NCBI RefSeq assembly: GCF_030553055.1
Contig: NZ_CP130713.1
Span: 434,001 to 498,000, forward strand
Direction: 5' to 3'
Origin: Streptomyces sp. XD-27
Lineage (GTDB): Bacteria; Actinomycetota; Actinomycetes; Streptomycetales; Streptomycetaceae
DNA: 64,000 bases
Shown here: in pieces, positions 44,171 to 53,305 of the stretch
How positions within the stretch are numbered: the first letter of the stretch is position 1
How the letters are laid out: every line of letters begins with the position of its first letter
Translations under genes and position numbers: made by a program
The notes under the pieces: generated by a model
The model's input: the letters and a program-made list of their open reading frames with translations, nothing else
The model's database searches: none
Told to the model about the DNA's origin: nothing

Positions 44171-45661
44171 ATGCGACACTGCGCCATGACGGGGTGTCGC
44201 AGTGTCATGCCGACGGGAGCCGCCGTGGACGGACAAGGGCGCGAGCACGCACGGGCCGACGTACGAGGGCGCGAACGCGCAGGGGCGGATGCGCAACGGC
44301 GTGAGCACGCAGGCGTCAGAGCCCGCCAGGAAGCCGACCGGCTGGCCGCCGAGGGCGTCCGGGGCACCGCGCTGACCTGGGTGGACAACGCCGGGCTGAC
44401 CCGCGTGAAGGGCGTGCCGACCGCGCGGCTGCCGGATGCCGCGCGCTGGGGTGTGGGCATGTCGCCGGTCTTTGATGTCTATCTGGTGGACGACTCGATG
44501 ACCAGCAGCCGCCATGTGGGCGGCCCGGACGGGGATCTGCGGCTCTTTCCCGACCTGGACCGGCTGACTCCGCTGGCGGCGCAGCCCGGTTGGGCGTGGG
44601 CACCGGTCGACCGGTACGACCAGTCGGGGGCGCCGCACCCGGTGTGCCAGCGGCTGTTCGCCCGCCGGATGTCCGAACGCGCCGCCCAGCGCGGCTTCGG
44701 GCTGCGGATGGGGTTCGAGACCGAGTGGGCGGTGACGCGCGCCGACGCCCCGGGAGCCGACGCGGAGGCGGTGCCCGGCCTCGCCCGCCCGGGTGCGGGC
44801 CCCGCCTACGGCATGGCGCGCGTCGTGGAGCTGTCCGACTACCTCTCCGACGTCCTCGACGCCCTGCACACCGAGGGGGTGGAGGTCCTCCAGCTCCACC
44901 CCGAGTACGCGCCCGGCCAGTTCGAGGTGTCGGTGGCGCCCGCCGACCCGGTCGGCGCCGCCGATCTGGCCGTACTGGTACGGGAGACGGTCCGGGCGGT
45001 CTCGGCCCGGCACGGGCTCACCGCGCTGTTCGGCCCGGTCATCGAGGCGGGCGCGGTCGGCAACGGCGGGCACCTCCACCTCAGCCTGTGGCAGCACGAC
45101 CGGAACCTGTGCCGGGGCGGCGACGGCCCGTACGGGATGACGGCGACGGCCGAGGCGTTCCTGGCCGGGGTGCTGCGGGAACTGCCCGCGCTGCTCGCGA
45201 TCGGGGCGCCGTCGCCCGCCAGCTATCTGCGCCTGGAACCCTCCCGCTGGGCCGGCGCGTTCCAGTGCTGGGGGCTGGAGAACCGCGAGGCCGCCCTCCG
45301 TTTCGTCACCGGCGCGCCGGACGCCCCGGGCGCGGCCAACGCCGAGGTCAAGTGCTTCGACGCGGCGGCCAATCCGTATCTGGTGGTGGGCGCGGTCATC
45401 GCGGCGGGCCTCGCCGGGCTCGACGCCGGGCTGTCGCTGCCGGACCCGGTCGCCGGTGATCCCGCGCTGACCGGCGCCGCGCCCCGGCTGCCCACCTCGC
45501 TGGGCGAGGCGCTGCGGGCGTACGAGGGCTCGGCGGTGCTCCGCGAGGCGCTGGGCGATCCGCTGTTCGAGTCGGTGGCGGCGGTGCGCCGGGCGGAGAT
45601 CGAGCTGTTCGACGGGGCGTCGCCGGAGGCGATCGCGGCGGCCACGCGCGGACGGTACTGA
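44171..45661 (+). CDS. Glutamine-synthetase-family ligase (FluG-like C-terminal half)
   Basis: 496 residues. The N-terminal 60 residues hold a GREHARAD-type repeat and are probably disordered. The ligase core follows: MGFETEWAVTR (metal-binding glutamates), PEYAPGQFEVSVAP, GNGGHLHLSLW, RLEPSRWAGAF and ENREAALRF. It is more like gamma-glutamyl-amine/acid ligases (PuuA, GlnA3/4, FluG) than nitrogen-assimilating GlnA, because the adenylylation tyrosine region is not seen. The adjacent amidohydrolase gene makes up the other half of a FluG-type protein. Confidence 0.83.
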   Translation: MRHCAMTGCRSVMPTGAAVDGQGREHARADVRGRERAGADAQRREHAGVRARQEADRLAAEGVRGTALTWVDNAGLTRVKGVPTARLPDAARWGVGMSPVFDVYLVDDSMTSSRHVGGPDGDLRLFPDLDRLTPLAAQPGWAWAPVDRYDQSGAPHPVCQRLFARRMSERAAQRGFGLRMGFETEWAVTRADAPGADAEAVPGLARPGAGPAYGMARVVELSDYLSDVLDALHTEGVEVLQLHPEYAPGQFEVSVAPADPVGAADLAVLVRETVRAVSARHGLTALFGPVIEAGAVGNGGHLHLSLWQHDRNLCRGGDGPYGMTATAEAFLAGVLRELPALLAIGAPSPASYLRLEPSRWAGAFQCWGLENREAALRFVTGAPDAPGAANAEVKCFDAAANPYLVVGAVIAAGLAGLDAGLSLPDPVAGDPALTGAAPRLPTSLGEALRAYEGSAVLREALGDPLFESVAAVRRAEIELFDGASPEAIAAATRGRY

Positions 45662-45662
45662 G

Positions 45663-45779
45663 ATGCCGCCCGGGGACGGTGCAGGCATGGCGCCTGCGGA
45701 CGGTGCGGGCATCGGGCCCGCGGGCCGTGCGGGCATGCCGCCCGGGGACGGTACGGACATGCCGCCCGGTGCGGATGTG
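45663..45779. repeat. 24-bp tandem repeats at the amidohydrolase start
   Basis: About four and a half copies of a 24-base unit, each opening with ATG or ATC and reading MPPGDGAG or a variant. Four in-frame ATGs could serve as starts, so the true N-terminus is uncertain. Confidence 0.85.
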
Positions 45780-46970
45780 CCGACGCCCGGGGCGGGGGAA
45801 CTGCCGCTGCCGCCGCTGGTGGACCACCACTGCCACGGCGTGGTCCGCGGCGACCTGGACGACGCGGGGTTCGAGGGGCTGCTCACCGAGTCCGACGCGC
45901 CCGCCGCGCCCGGCACCAGCTTCTTCGACACCCAGTTGGGCTTCGCCGTGCGCCGCTGGTGCCCGCCGCTTCTCGGGCTGGACGCGCACTGCCCGCCCGA
46001 GCGGTATCTGGCCCGGCGGCGCGCCCTGGGCTGGGAGGAGGTGACCCGGCGGCTGCTGCGGGCCGCGGGCATCGGCACGTTCCTGGTGGACACCGGCCTC
46101 CCTGGTGATCTGACGGACCCGGCGCAGCTCGCGGCGGCGGGCGGCGGCACGGCACGCGAGATCGTCCGACTGGAAGCCCTCGCGGAGCGGGTCGCCGACG
46201 GCACGCGCTCGGCGTCGTCCTTCCTGACCGGGGTGGACGACGGGGTGCGCGGGGCCGCGCGGACGGCGGCCGGGTTCAAGTCGGTGGCCGCCTACCGGCA
46301 CGGTCTGGACCTCCCCGCCGAGCCGCCCGCCCCCGCGCGGGTCGCGGCGGCGGCCAGCCGGTGGCTCGCGGACCGCGCCCCGGGCGGCCGGCTCGCCGAC
46401 CCGGTGCTGCTGCGGCATCTGCTGTGGTCGGCGGCCCGGACGGGGCTGCCGCTGCAACTGCACACCGGGTTCGGCGACCCCGACCTGACCCTGCACCGCT
46501 GCGACCCGCTGCTGCTCACCGACTTCATCCGCGCCGTACGCCCCACCGGCTGCACGCTCGTGCTGCTGCACGGCTACCCGTACCACCGGAACGCGGCCTA
46601 CCTCGCCCACGCCTTCCCGCACGTCTACGCGGACGTCGGGCTGGCCCTGGCGCACACCGGCGCCCGGGCCGAGGCCGTGCTCGCCGGGTTCCTGGAGCTG
46701 GCGCCGTTCGGCAAGCTGCTGTTCTCCACCGACGCCTACGGGCTTCCCGAGCTGTACGTGGTCGGCAGTCGGCTCTTCCGCGAGGCGCTGCACGGTCTGC
46801 TCTCCCGCTGGGTCGCGGACGGTGCCTGGGCGCGGGCGGACGCGGAGCGGGTCGCGGCGCTGATCGCGGCGGGGAACGCCCACCGGGTGTACGGCACGGG
46901 TGCCGCATCGGGGCCGCGCACCGGCGCGGGAGCAGAACCGGGGCCGCGCCCCGGACCGCGTCCCCGGTAG
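45663..46970 (+). CDS. Amidohydrolase-2-family protein (FluG-like N-terminal half)
   Basis: 435 residues. A 40-residue repetitive leader (M-P-P-G-D-G units) is followed by PPLVDHHCHGVVRGDLDDAG, whose HxH binds metal. Further on come LQLHTGFGD, TLVLLHGYPYHRNAAYLAHA, VYADVGLALAHTGA and LLFSTDAYGLPELY with the terminal catalytic Asp. The fold is a TIM-barrel metal hydrolase or decarboxylase. It starts one base after the ligase stop, so the two genes are co-expressed; in fungal FluG both parts are fused in one chain. Confidence 0.82.
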   Translation: MPPGDGAGMAPADGAGIGPAGRAGMPPGDGTDMPPGADVPTPGAGELPLPPLVDHHCHGVVRGDLDDAGFEGLLTESDAPAAPGTSFFDTQLGFAVRRWCPPLLGLDAHCPPERYLARRRALGWEEVTRRLLRAAGIGTFLVDTGLPGDLTDPAQLAAAGGGTAREIVRLEALAERVADGTRSASSFLTGVDDGVRGAARTAAGFKSVAAYRHGLDLPAEPPAPARVAAAASRWLADRAPGGRLADPVLLRHLLWSAARTGLPLQLHTGFGDPDLTLHRCDPLLLTDFIRAVRPTGCTLVLLHGYPYHRNAAYLAHAFPHVYADVGLALAHTGARAEAVLAGFLELAPFGKLLFSTDAYGLPELYVVGSRLFREALHGLLSRWVADGAWARADAERVAALIAAGNAHRVYGTGAASGPRTGAGAEPGPRPGPRPR

Positions 46971-47004
46971 CGTGCCCCGACCGAACAACATGGAGGTGGA
47001 TCGT

Positions 47005-47799
47005 ATGCGCATACCCGGCTCGACCGTCCTGATCACCGGCGCCACCGGAGGGATCGGGCGGACCCTCGCCCGCGCCTTCGCCGCCAAGGGCGCCGACCTG
47101 CTGCTCACGGGGCGGCGTGCGGACGTCCTCCAGGACCTGGCGGCGTCGCTGGGCGGCGGCGCCCGGACCGTGGTGGCCGACCTGGCCGACCGCGCCGACG
47201 TGGAGCGGCTGGCGCACGAGGCCGCGGACGTGGACATACTCGTCGCCAACGCCGCGCTCCCTTCCAGCGGCGAGGCGTTGGCGTACTCTCCGGAGGAACT
47301 CGACCGGGCGCTGGAGGTCAATCTGCGCGCGCCGGTCATGCTGGCCCGGCTGCTCGCGCCGCGGATGGTGGCGGCCGGGCGCGGCCATGTGGTCATGATC
47401 GGCTCGGTCTCGGGCCGGACCGCCTCCCCCGGTGCCGCGCTCTACAACGCGGCCAAGTTCGGCCTGCGCGGCTTCTCGCACGGGCTGCGGCAGGACCTGC
47501 ACGGCACGGGCGTCGGGGTGTCGATCGTGCAGCCGGGCTTCGTGCGCGACGCGGGCATGTTCGCCGACTCCGGCGTCACCCTGCCCGCGGGGGTCCGCAC
47601 GGTCTCGCCGCGCCAGGTCGCGCTGGCCACGCTCCGGGCCGTCGAGCAGGACCGCGCCGAGGTCAACATCGCCCCGCTGGAGCTGCGGATCGGCGGGGCG
47701 ATCGGCGGTCTCTTCCCGGGGCTGGCGGCGGCGGTGCAGCGCCGGGTGGCGGGCGACACGGTCCGCCAACTCGCCGAGGGGCAGCGCGCCAAGCGCTGA
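47005..47799 (+). CDS. Short-chain dehydrogenase/reductase
   Basis: 264 residues, ATG at 47005 after GGAGG at 46992-46996. Classical SDR motifs: LITGATGGIGRTLARAFAAK, ILVANAALPSSG, VMIGSVSGRTASPGAALYNA and YNAAKFGLRGF with the Tyr-x3-Lys pair. Length and motifs fit the classical NADP-dependent group. Substrate unknown; it sits between the FluG-like pair and the zinc dehydrogenase. Confidence 0.9.
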   Translation: MRIPGSTVLITGATGGIGRTLARAFAAKGADLLLTGRRADVLQDLAASLGGGARTVVADLADRADVERLAHEAADVDILVANAALPSSGEALAYSPEELDRALEVNLRAPVMLARLLAPRMVAAGRGHVVMIGSVSGRTASPGAALYNAAKFGLRGFSHGLRQDLHGTGVGVSIVQPGFVRDAGMFADSGVTLPAGVRTVSPRQVALATLRAVEQDRAEVNIAPLELRIGGAIGGLFPGLAAAVQRRVAGDTVRQLAEGQRAKR

Positions 47800-48044
47800 C
47801 GGGCGGCGCGGAGCGGCCGCCACCGGGTGTCGACCGGGTGGCGACCGGGTGGGGCGCGCCCGCCGCCGTATGGCGTATGACCGGAAATGACGGCCTGGGC
47901 GCGATGTCGGCCTGGTCTGTCTTCTCCTCTCCGGGTCCGTACCGGAGGATGAGCAGGAGCGATTTCTTCGCGCTCGCCAGTCCACAGTTCGTACCGACAG
48001 CCGTCACCATAGGGGCGTACGGCGGACGGTGAGGGAGCGGGCCT

Positions 48045-49117
48045 ATGCGGGCGGTGGTGTTCGATGCGTTCGGGCGGAAGCCTGAGGTCCGGGAGGTCCC
48101 GGATCCCGCGCCCTCCCGCGGCGGGGCGGTGATCCGCGTCGAGGCCACCGGACTGTGCCGCAGCGACTGGCACGGCTGGATGGGGCACGACCCCGACATC
48201 CGGCTGCCGCACGTGCCCGGCCACGAACTGGCCGGGGTCGTCGCGGCGGTGGGCCCGGACGTCGCCAACTGGCGGCCGGGGCAGCGCGTGACGGTGCCGT
48301 TCGTGTGCGCCTGCGGCCGCTGCGGGGCCTGCGTGGAAGGCGCCCAGCAGGTGTGCGAGCGGCAGAGCCAGCCGGGGTTCACGCACTGGGGTTCCTTCGC
48401 CGAGTACGTCCCCGTGAAGAACGCCGACATCAATCTGGTCGGCATCCGGGAGGAGTTGTCCTTCACCACGGCGGCGGGTCTCGGCTGCCGCTTCGCGACC
48501 GCGTTCCGGGCCGTCGTGGCGCAGGGCCGGGTCGCCCCGGGCGAATGGGTCGCGGTGCACGGCTGCGGCGGGGTCGGCCTCTCCGCCGTGATGATCGCGG
48601 CGGCGGCGGGCGCGCGGGTCGTCGCGATCGACATATCGCCCCGCACGCTGGATCTGGCGCGCCGGTTCGGAGCCGCGCTGTGCATCGACGCGTCGTCGCT
48701 GCTGGGCTCGGTGGCGGACGCCGTACTGGACGCGACCGGCGGCGGCGCGCATCTCTCCCTCGACGCGCTGGGCAGCCCGCGTACCTGTGCCGCGTCCATC
48801 AACAGCCTGCGCCGGCACGGCCGGCACGTCCAGGTCGGCCTGCTGCCGCCGGCCGCCGGGAACCCGATGCTCCCGATGGCCCGGGTGATCGCCCTCGAAC
48901 TGCATCTGCTCGGCAGTCACGGCATGGCCGCCGCGGCCTACGCGCCGATGATGGAGATGGTCAAGGCCGGGACGCTGCGCCCGGACCTGCTGGTGACCCA
49001 TACGATCGGCCTCGACGAGGCGCCGACGGCGCTGGTGGCGATGGGTTCCAGGGGCCGCAACCGGACGGGGGTCACGGTCATCGAACCGCGTCGTGGCCCT
49101 GGGGATTCCCGGGCTAG
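48045..49117 (+). CDS. Zinc-dependent alcohol dehydrogenase (apparent 3' frameshift)
   Basis: MDR-family protein: GLCRSDWHGWMGHDPDIRLP and HVPGHELAGVV supply the catalytic zinc ligands, and CACGRCGACVEGAQQVCERQ the structural zinc. GCGGVGLSAVMIAAAAGARVV binds NAD. After the terminal segment TGVTVIEP the frame runs on over 490 bases antisense to the MMPL gene. One extra G at the GGGG run at 49101-49104 would instead stop at the TAG at 49115-49117, giving 357 residues. I adopt the short form because long convergent overlaps are unlikely. Confidence 0.83.
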
Positions 49118-49123
49118 GGCGTG

Positions 49124-51466
49124 TCAGGCCCCGCTGGGGCGCGGCCCGGGGTCGGGGCCGGGGCTCTGGGAGCACCTGCCGGAGGGGGTCCGCACAGGGA
49201 CGGGTACGGCCGGGGCCGCCGGTACGGCCGTGGCCGCCGGTGCGGCCGGTAGGGCCAGGGCGGCCGGGGCGCTCGGCTCGCGCAGGCGCGCGCCCTCGAC
49301 GTCCACGTGCGGCAGGATCCGGTCCAGCCACTTCGGCAGCCACCATGCCTTCCCGTCGAGCAGGGCCAGCAGCGCCGGCACGATCGCCATGCGGACCACG
49401 AAGGCGTCGAAGAGGACGGCCACCGCCAGCCCGAAGCCGATCGTCTTGACCATCACCTGGTCGGAGCCGACGAAGCCGGAGAAGACGCTGATCATGATCA
49501 CCGCCGCGGCGGTGACGACCCGCGCCCCGTGCCGGAAGCCCGCGACCAGGGCCGGGGCCGGGCGCATGCCGTGGACGTACGCCTCGCGCATCCGGGTCAC
49601 GAGGAAGACCTCGTAGTCCATCGCCAGGCCGAAGACGACGCCGATCACGAAGATCGGCATCATGCTGGTGATCGGGCCGGTCTCCTCGATCCCGAACAGC
49701 CCGGCCAGCCAGCCCCATTGGAAGACGGCGACGACGACGCCGAGGGCCGCGACGATGGACAGCAGGAAGCCCAGCGCCGCCTTCAACGGCACCAGCAAGG
49801 ACCGGAAGACCACGGTCAGCAGCAGGAACGCCAGGCCGACGACCAGGGCCAGATACGGCACGAGCGCGTCGTTGAGCTTGCGGGAGACGTCGATGTCCAT
49901 GGCGGTCCGCCCGGTGACGAGGACCTCGTCACCGGCGAGCCCGCGGAGCGCGGTGACCAGGTCCTGGGTCCTGGTACTGGTGGGGGCGGACGCCGGGACC
50001 ACCGTGATGGTCGCCGTGTCCCCCGCCTTGTTGAAGACGGGTGCGGAGGCACTGGTCACGTCGTCGAGCCGCCGCACGGCCCGGTGCACCCGGTCCGCCA
50101 CGACGTGGGGGTCGCGGCTGCCCCTGGCGTCCACGGTGACGATGAGCGGCCCGTTGAAGCCGGGGCCGAACCCCTCCGCGAGCATGTCGTACGCCTTACG
50201 GCGGGTGCTGTCTCCGGGGGCCGTCCCGTCGTCGGGCATGCCCAGTTCCAGGCTCGCCGCAGGGACGGCGACCGCGCAGAGGCCGAGCACGCCGAGCAGC
50301 AGCACGCCGATCGGGTGGATCAGCACGTAACGGGCCCAGCGGGTCCCGGCGTTGGTCTCCGGCACCGGGCGCTGCCGGGCGTCCGCGCGCCGTTGGCCGT
50401 CCGCGCGTCGTCGGCCGTTCGCGCGCCCGCGCCGCGCCGGGCGCTTCTCGCGGGCGAGCACCCGCTCGCCCGCGAAGCCCAGCAGCGCGGGTATCAGGGT
50501 GATCGCGATGACGACCGCGATGGCGACGGCGCCCGCGGCCGCCAGCCCCATCTTCGTCATGTCGGGGATGTCGACCACGGCCAGGCCGACCAGCGCGATG
50601 ATGACCGTGAGGCCGGCGAAGACGACCGCCGAACCCGCGGTGCCGACGGCATGGCCGATCGCGTCGTCCCGGTCCCTGCCCGCGGCGAGTTCACCGCGGA
50701 AGCGCGAGACGATGAACATGGCGTAGTCGATGCCGACGGCGAGGCCGAGCATCATCGCCAGGATGGGCGTCGAACTGCCCAGCCCCAGCGGCCCGGTGAG
50801 CGCGGTGATGCCCGCCACGGTGATGCCGACGCCCACGACGGCGGTGAGCAGCGGCAGGCCCGCGGCGACCAGCGACCCGAAGGTGACGGCGAGGACGAGC
50901 GAGGCGACGGCGACGCCGATGACCTCCGTCACGCCGGTCGACGGCTGCTCGTCCATCGCGTCGCCGCCGATCTCCACCACCAGCCCGGCGGACCGCCCGC
51001 GCCGGGCCGCGTCCCTGAGCGCCCGACGGTCGCCGTCCGCCAGCTCGGTGGCCTTGGCCTCGTACGAGACCAGGGTGTAGGCGGTGGTGCCGTCCGCGCT
51101 GACCCCGCCGTCCCGGAACGGATCGCTGACGGCGGCGACCTTCCGGGAGCCGGGCCCGGTCCGCAGTCCCTCGACGGCCTTCGCGACGGCGCGCCGGTGT
51201 ACCGGCTCCTTGATCCTCTCACCGAACGGCGCCTGGAACACCACCCGCGCGGTGGCGCCATCGGAGTGGGAGTCGGGGAACCTCTCCTCCAGCAGGTCGA
51301 ACGCCTTCTGCGCCTCGGTGCCGGGGACGTTGACGGCATTGGTGGCCGGGGACGAGGCGGTCACCGCCGCCGTACCGACGGCCGCGAGCAGGGCGACCCA
51401 GAGCAGGACGACGAGCCGACGCCGCCGGAGCGCGAACCGGCCGAGTGTGCAGAGGAACGTGGCCAC
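49124..51466 (-). CDS. MMPL/RND-superfamily transporter
   Basis: 780 residues from the GTG at 51466; a start at 51529 is possible. Two homologous halves, each with one helix, a large extracytoplasmic domain and five further helices. Family landmarks: LGLAVGIDYAMFIVSRFRGE in the first half and VVFGLAMDYEVFLVTRMREA in the second, with the proton-relay aspartates in GIDYAMF and MDYEVF. The C-terminal 50 residues are a low-complexity alanine/valine/proline tail. ActII-3-like exporters of lipids or antibiotics share this layout. Confidence 0.9.
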   Translation of the reverse strand: MATFLCTLGRFALRRRRLVVLLWVALLAAVGTAAVTASSPATNAVNVPGTEAQKAFDLLEERFPDSHSDGATARVVFQAPFGERIKEPVHRRAVAKAVEGLRTGPGSRKVAAVSDPFRDGGVSADGTTAYTLVSYEAKATELADGDRRALRDAARRGRSAGLVVEIGGDAMDEQPSTGVTEVIGVAVASLVLAVTFGSLVAAGLPLLTAVVGVGITVAGITALTGPLGLGSSTPILAMMLGLAVGIDYAMFIVSRFRGELAAGRDRDDAIGHAVGTAGSAVVFAGLTVIIALVGLAVVDIPDMTKMGLAAAGAVAIAVVIAITLIPALLGFAGERVLAREKRPARRGRANGRRRADGQRRADARQRPVPETNAGTRWARYVLIHPIGVLLLGVLGLCAVAVPAASLELGMPDDGTAPGDSTRRKAYDMLAEGFGPGFNGPLIVTVDARGSRDPHVVADRVHRAVRRLDDVTSASAPVFNKAGDTATITVVPASAPTSTRTQDLVTALRGLAGDEVLVTGRTAMDIDVSRKLNDALVPYLALVVGLAFLLLTVVFRSLLVPLKAALGFLLSIVAALGVVVAVFQWGWLAGLFGIEETGPITSMMPIFVIGVVFGLAMDYEVFLVTRMREAYVHGMRPAPALVAGFRHGARVVTAAAVIMISVFSGFVGSDQVMVKTIGFGLAVAVLFDAFVVRMAIVPALLALLDGKAWWLPKWLDRILPHVDVEGARLREPSAPAALALPAAPAATAVPAAPAVPVPVRTPSGRCSQSPGPDPGPRPSGA

Positions 51467-51578
51467 GAGGGTGGTGCTCCCGTCTCGTCGAACCCGACAC
51501 GCCAGTGCGTACGAGACGGTTTGGTACACCGGGTAGGTGGAGCACAGCTATCGGACTGCTGGACCTCTGACAGCCGCG

Positions 51579-52361
51579 TCAGTCGGCCTCGGTGCCGCAG
51601 GGTCCGCCGCCGCTGCTCGGCTCCAGGAACACCTCGTCGCCGCCGAGCGTGAAGGTCCGGTAGAAACGGGAGATGTTGCGGGTCGATCGGGGCGCGTAGT
51701 GGCAGATGAAGGAGCGGCGGAACCGGTCGGGGGTGGTGTTGGGTTCCGAGCCGTGCACCAGGCTGCCGTTGAAGAACAGCACGTCACCGGGGTCCATGTC
51801 GACGGGGACGCGGGCGAGGCCGGGCGGCACCGGCACGTGTTCCTTGGTGAAGTACGTGCCCGGGTCGGCCTCCTCCGGGCAGAACAGTGCCATCCGGTGG
51901 GTGCCGGGGACGACTTCCAGGCCGCCGTTGGACCGGTCGGCCCGGTCCAGCGCGACCCAGGCCGCGACGCAGGTGCCCGGTTCGACCCGGAGATAGAAGT
52001 TGTCCTGGTGCGGCGCCTGGCCGCGGGCGCCGGGCGGCTTGAAGTAGAACATGCTCTGCGCTGCTACCGGCTCCTCCCCCAGCAGCTCGGTCACGACCCG
52101 GCCGATGCGGGGGTCCAGCAGGGTGCGCAGGGCGAGCTCGCTGACCAGGTGCGGGTTCATCACGCGCGGGTAGGCGCGCAGCGGGTCGTAGGGGCCGTGC
52201 GGATCCTGCGGGCGGGGTTCGAAGTGGCCCGGAAGGGGCCCCGCGGCCCGCAGCGCGGCGAACTCCGCCAGCAGTTCCCGCACCTCGGCGGGCGGCAGCA
52301 GCCCGCGCAGCACGGTGTATCCGGCGCGGTGGAACCGGCTCGTATCCAGGCGCGTGTCCAT
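51579..52361 (-). CDS. Phytanoyl-CoA dioxygenase-family (PhyH) oxygenase
   Basis: 260 residues of the Fe(II)/2-oxoglutarate-dependent fold. The iron site is HQD in ARGQAPHQDNFYLRVEPGT with the distal histidine in NGSLVHGSEPNTT, and the 2-oxoglutarate arginine in PDRFRRSFICHY. PhyH relatives hydroxylate lipids, amino acids (ectoine hydroxylase) or natural products. It is divergent from an AraC regulator 35 bases away, a pair seen repeatedly in Streptomyces, so regulation by that protein is likely. Confidence 0.88.
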   Translation of the reverse strand: MDTRLDTSRFHRAGYTVLRGLLPPAEVRELLAEFAALRAAGPLPGHFEPRPQDPHGPYDPLRAYPRVMNPHLVSELALRTLLDPRIGRVVTELLGEEPVAAQSMFYFKPPGARGQAPHQDNFYLRVEPGTCVAAWVALDRADRSNGGLEVVPGTHRMALFCPEEADPGTYFTKEHVPVPPGLARVPVDMDPGDVLFFNGSLVHGSEPNTTPDRFRRSFICHYAPRSTRNISRFYRTFTLGGDEVFLEPSSGGGPCGTEAD

Positions 52362-52396
52362 GCTTCGACCGTAGGGACACCCGGCCGTGCCAGGCT

Positions 52397-53281
52397 ATGC
52401 CCGTGGCGTCCGAGAACCTGCCTGATCCTGCTGCCCCGCCGGCCGAGGTGCTGATCGTCGGCCGCTACGCGCAGCGCGCCGGATACGCGGTGCGCCGCGA
52501 GCGCGGGGCCCCGAGCTGGCTGCTGCTGTGGACCGACGACGGCGCGGGTCGCGTCCGGCAGGGCGGGGCGGAGCTCACGGCGCGCGACGGCGATCTGGTG
52601 GTGCTGGCGCCGGGGATCCGGCAGGACTACGGGCTCGCGCCGGACGCGGAGCGGTGGTGCTTCTGGTGGGTCCACTTCCAGCCGCGCCCGGCGTGGGAGC
52701 AGTGGCTGCGGCCGTATCTGCGGGGCACCGGCTGCTTCGCGGTGCCGCAGGTGGCGCCCGGGGTCCGGCCCCGGATCGGCGCCGCCCTGCGCCGGGCGCA
52801 CGCCGACGCCCGGTGGTCGGGCGAGGGGCCGCCGCCACCGGCCGTCGCCGCGCACCGGACCACGGCGCCGGCGGTGGTGGCCGCCCTGCCGCACGCGCAC
52901 GAGCTCGCGCTGAACGGCGTCGAACGCGCCCTGCTGCTCGGCACGTGCGGCGCTCCCGGGGCGGCCGGGGAGGACCCGCGGGTCCGGCGGGCGGAGGCGC
53001 TCATCGCCGCCGACCCGGCCGCGCCGCACACCGTGGCCTCGCTGGCCGCGGCCGTGGCCCTGTCGCCGTCCCGGTTCGCACACCTGTTCGCCACGCGGAC
53101 CGGCCGTACTCCGATGCGGGCCCTGCGGGAGGCGCGGCTGCGGCACGCGGCGCGGCTGCTGGAGACGACGGCGCTGGACGTCGGACAGGTCGCGTCGGCC
53201 TCCGGCTTCGCCAGCCCGTTCCACTTCAGCCGCGCCTTCCGCGCCCGCTTCGGGGTCTCGCCCCGAGGGTTCCGCGGCTGA
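52397..53281 (+). CDS. AraC-family regulator
   Basis: 294 residues. N-terminal cupin sensor (residues about 15-125, with WLLLWTDDGAGRVRQGGAEL) and C-terminal double helix-turn-helix: HTVASLAAAVALSPSRFAHL and VGQVASASGFASPFHFSRAF, closing RARFGVSPRGFR. Its closest neighbour is the divergent PhyH gene; the shared 35-base gap must hold overlapping promoters. Confidence 0.88.
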   Translation: MPVASENLPDPAAPPAEVLIVGRYAQRAGYAVRRERGAPSWLLLWTDDGAGRVRQGGAELTARDGDLVVLAPGIRQDYGLAPDAERWCFWWVHFQPRPAWEQWLRPYLRGTGCFAVPQVAPGVRPRIGAALRRAHADARWSGEGPPPPAVAAHRTTAPAVVAALPHAHELALNGVERALLLGTCGAPGAAGEDPRVRRAEALIAADPAAPHTVASLAAAVALSPSRFAHLFATRTGRTPMRALREARLRHAARLLETTALDVGQVASASGFASPFHFSRAFRARFGVSPRGFRG

Positions 53282-53305
53282 GCCGAGCCGGTCCACCGGC
53301 CGCGT

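Noticed and set aside
48045..49616. Alcohol dehydrogenase of 523 residues reading deep into the MMPL gene
   Set aside because: The family ends near TGVTVIEP. The extra 170 residues are antisense to an MMPL protein, and one added G gives a stop at 49117.
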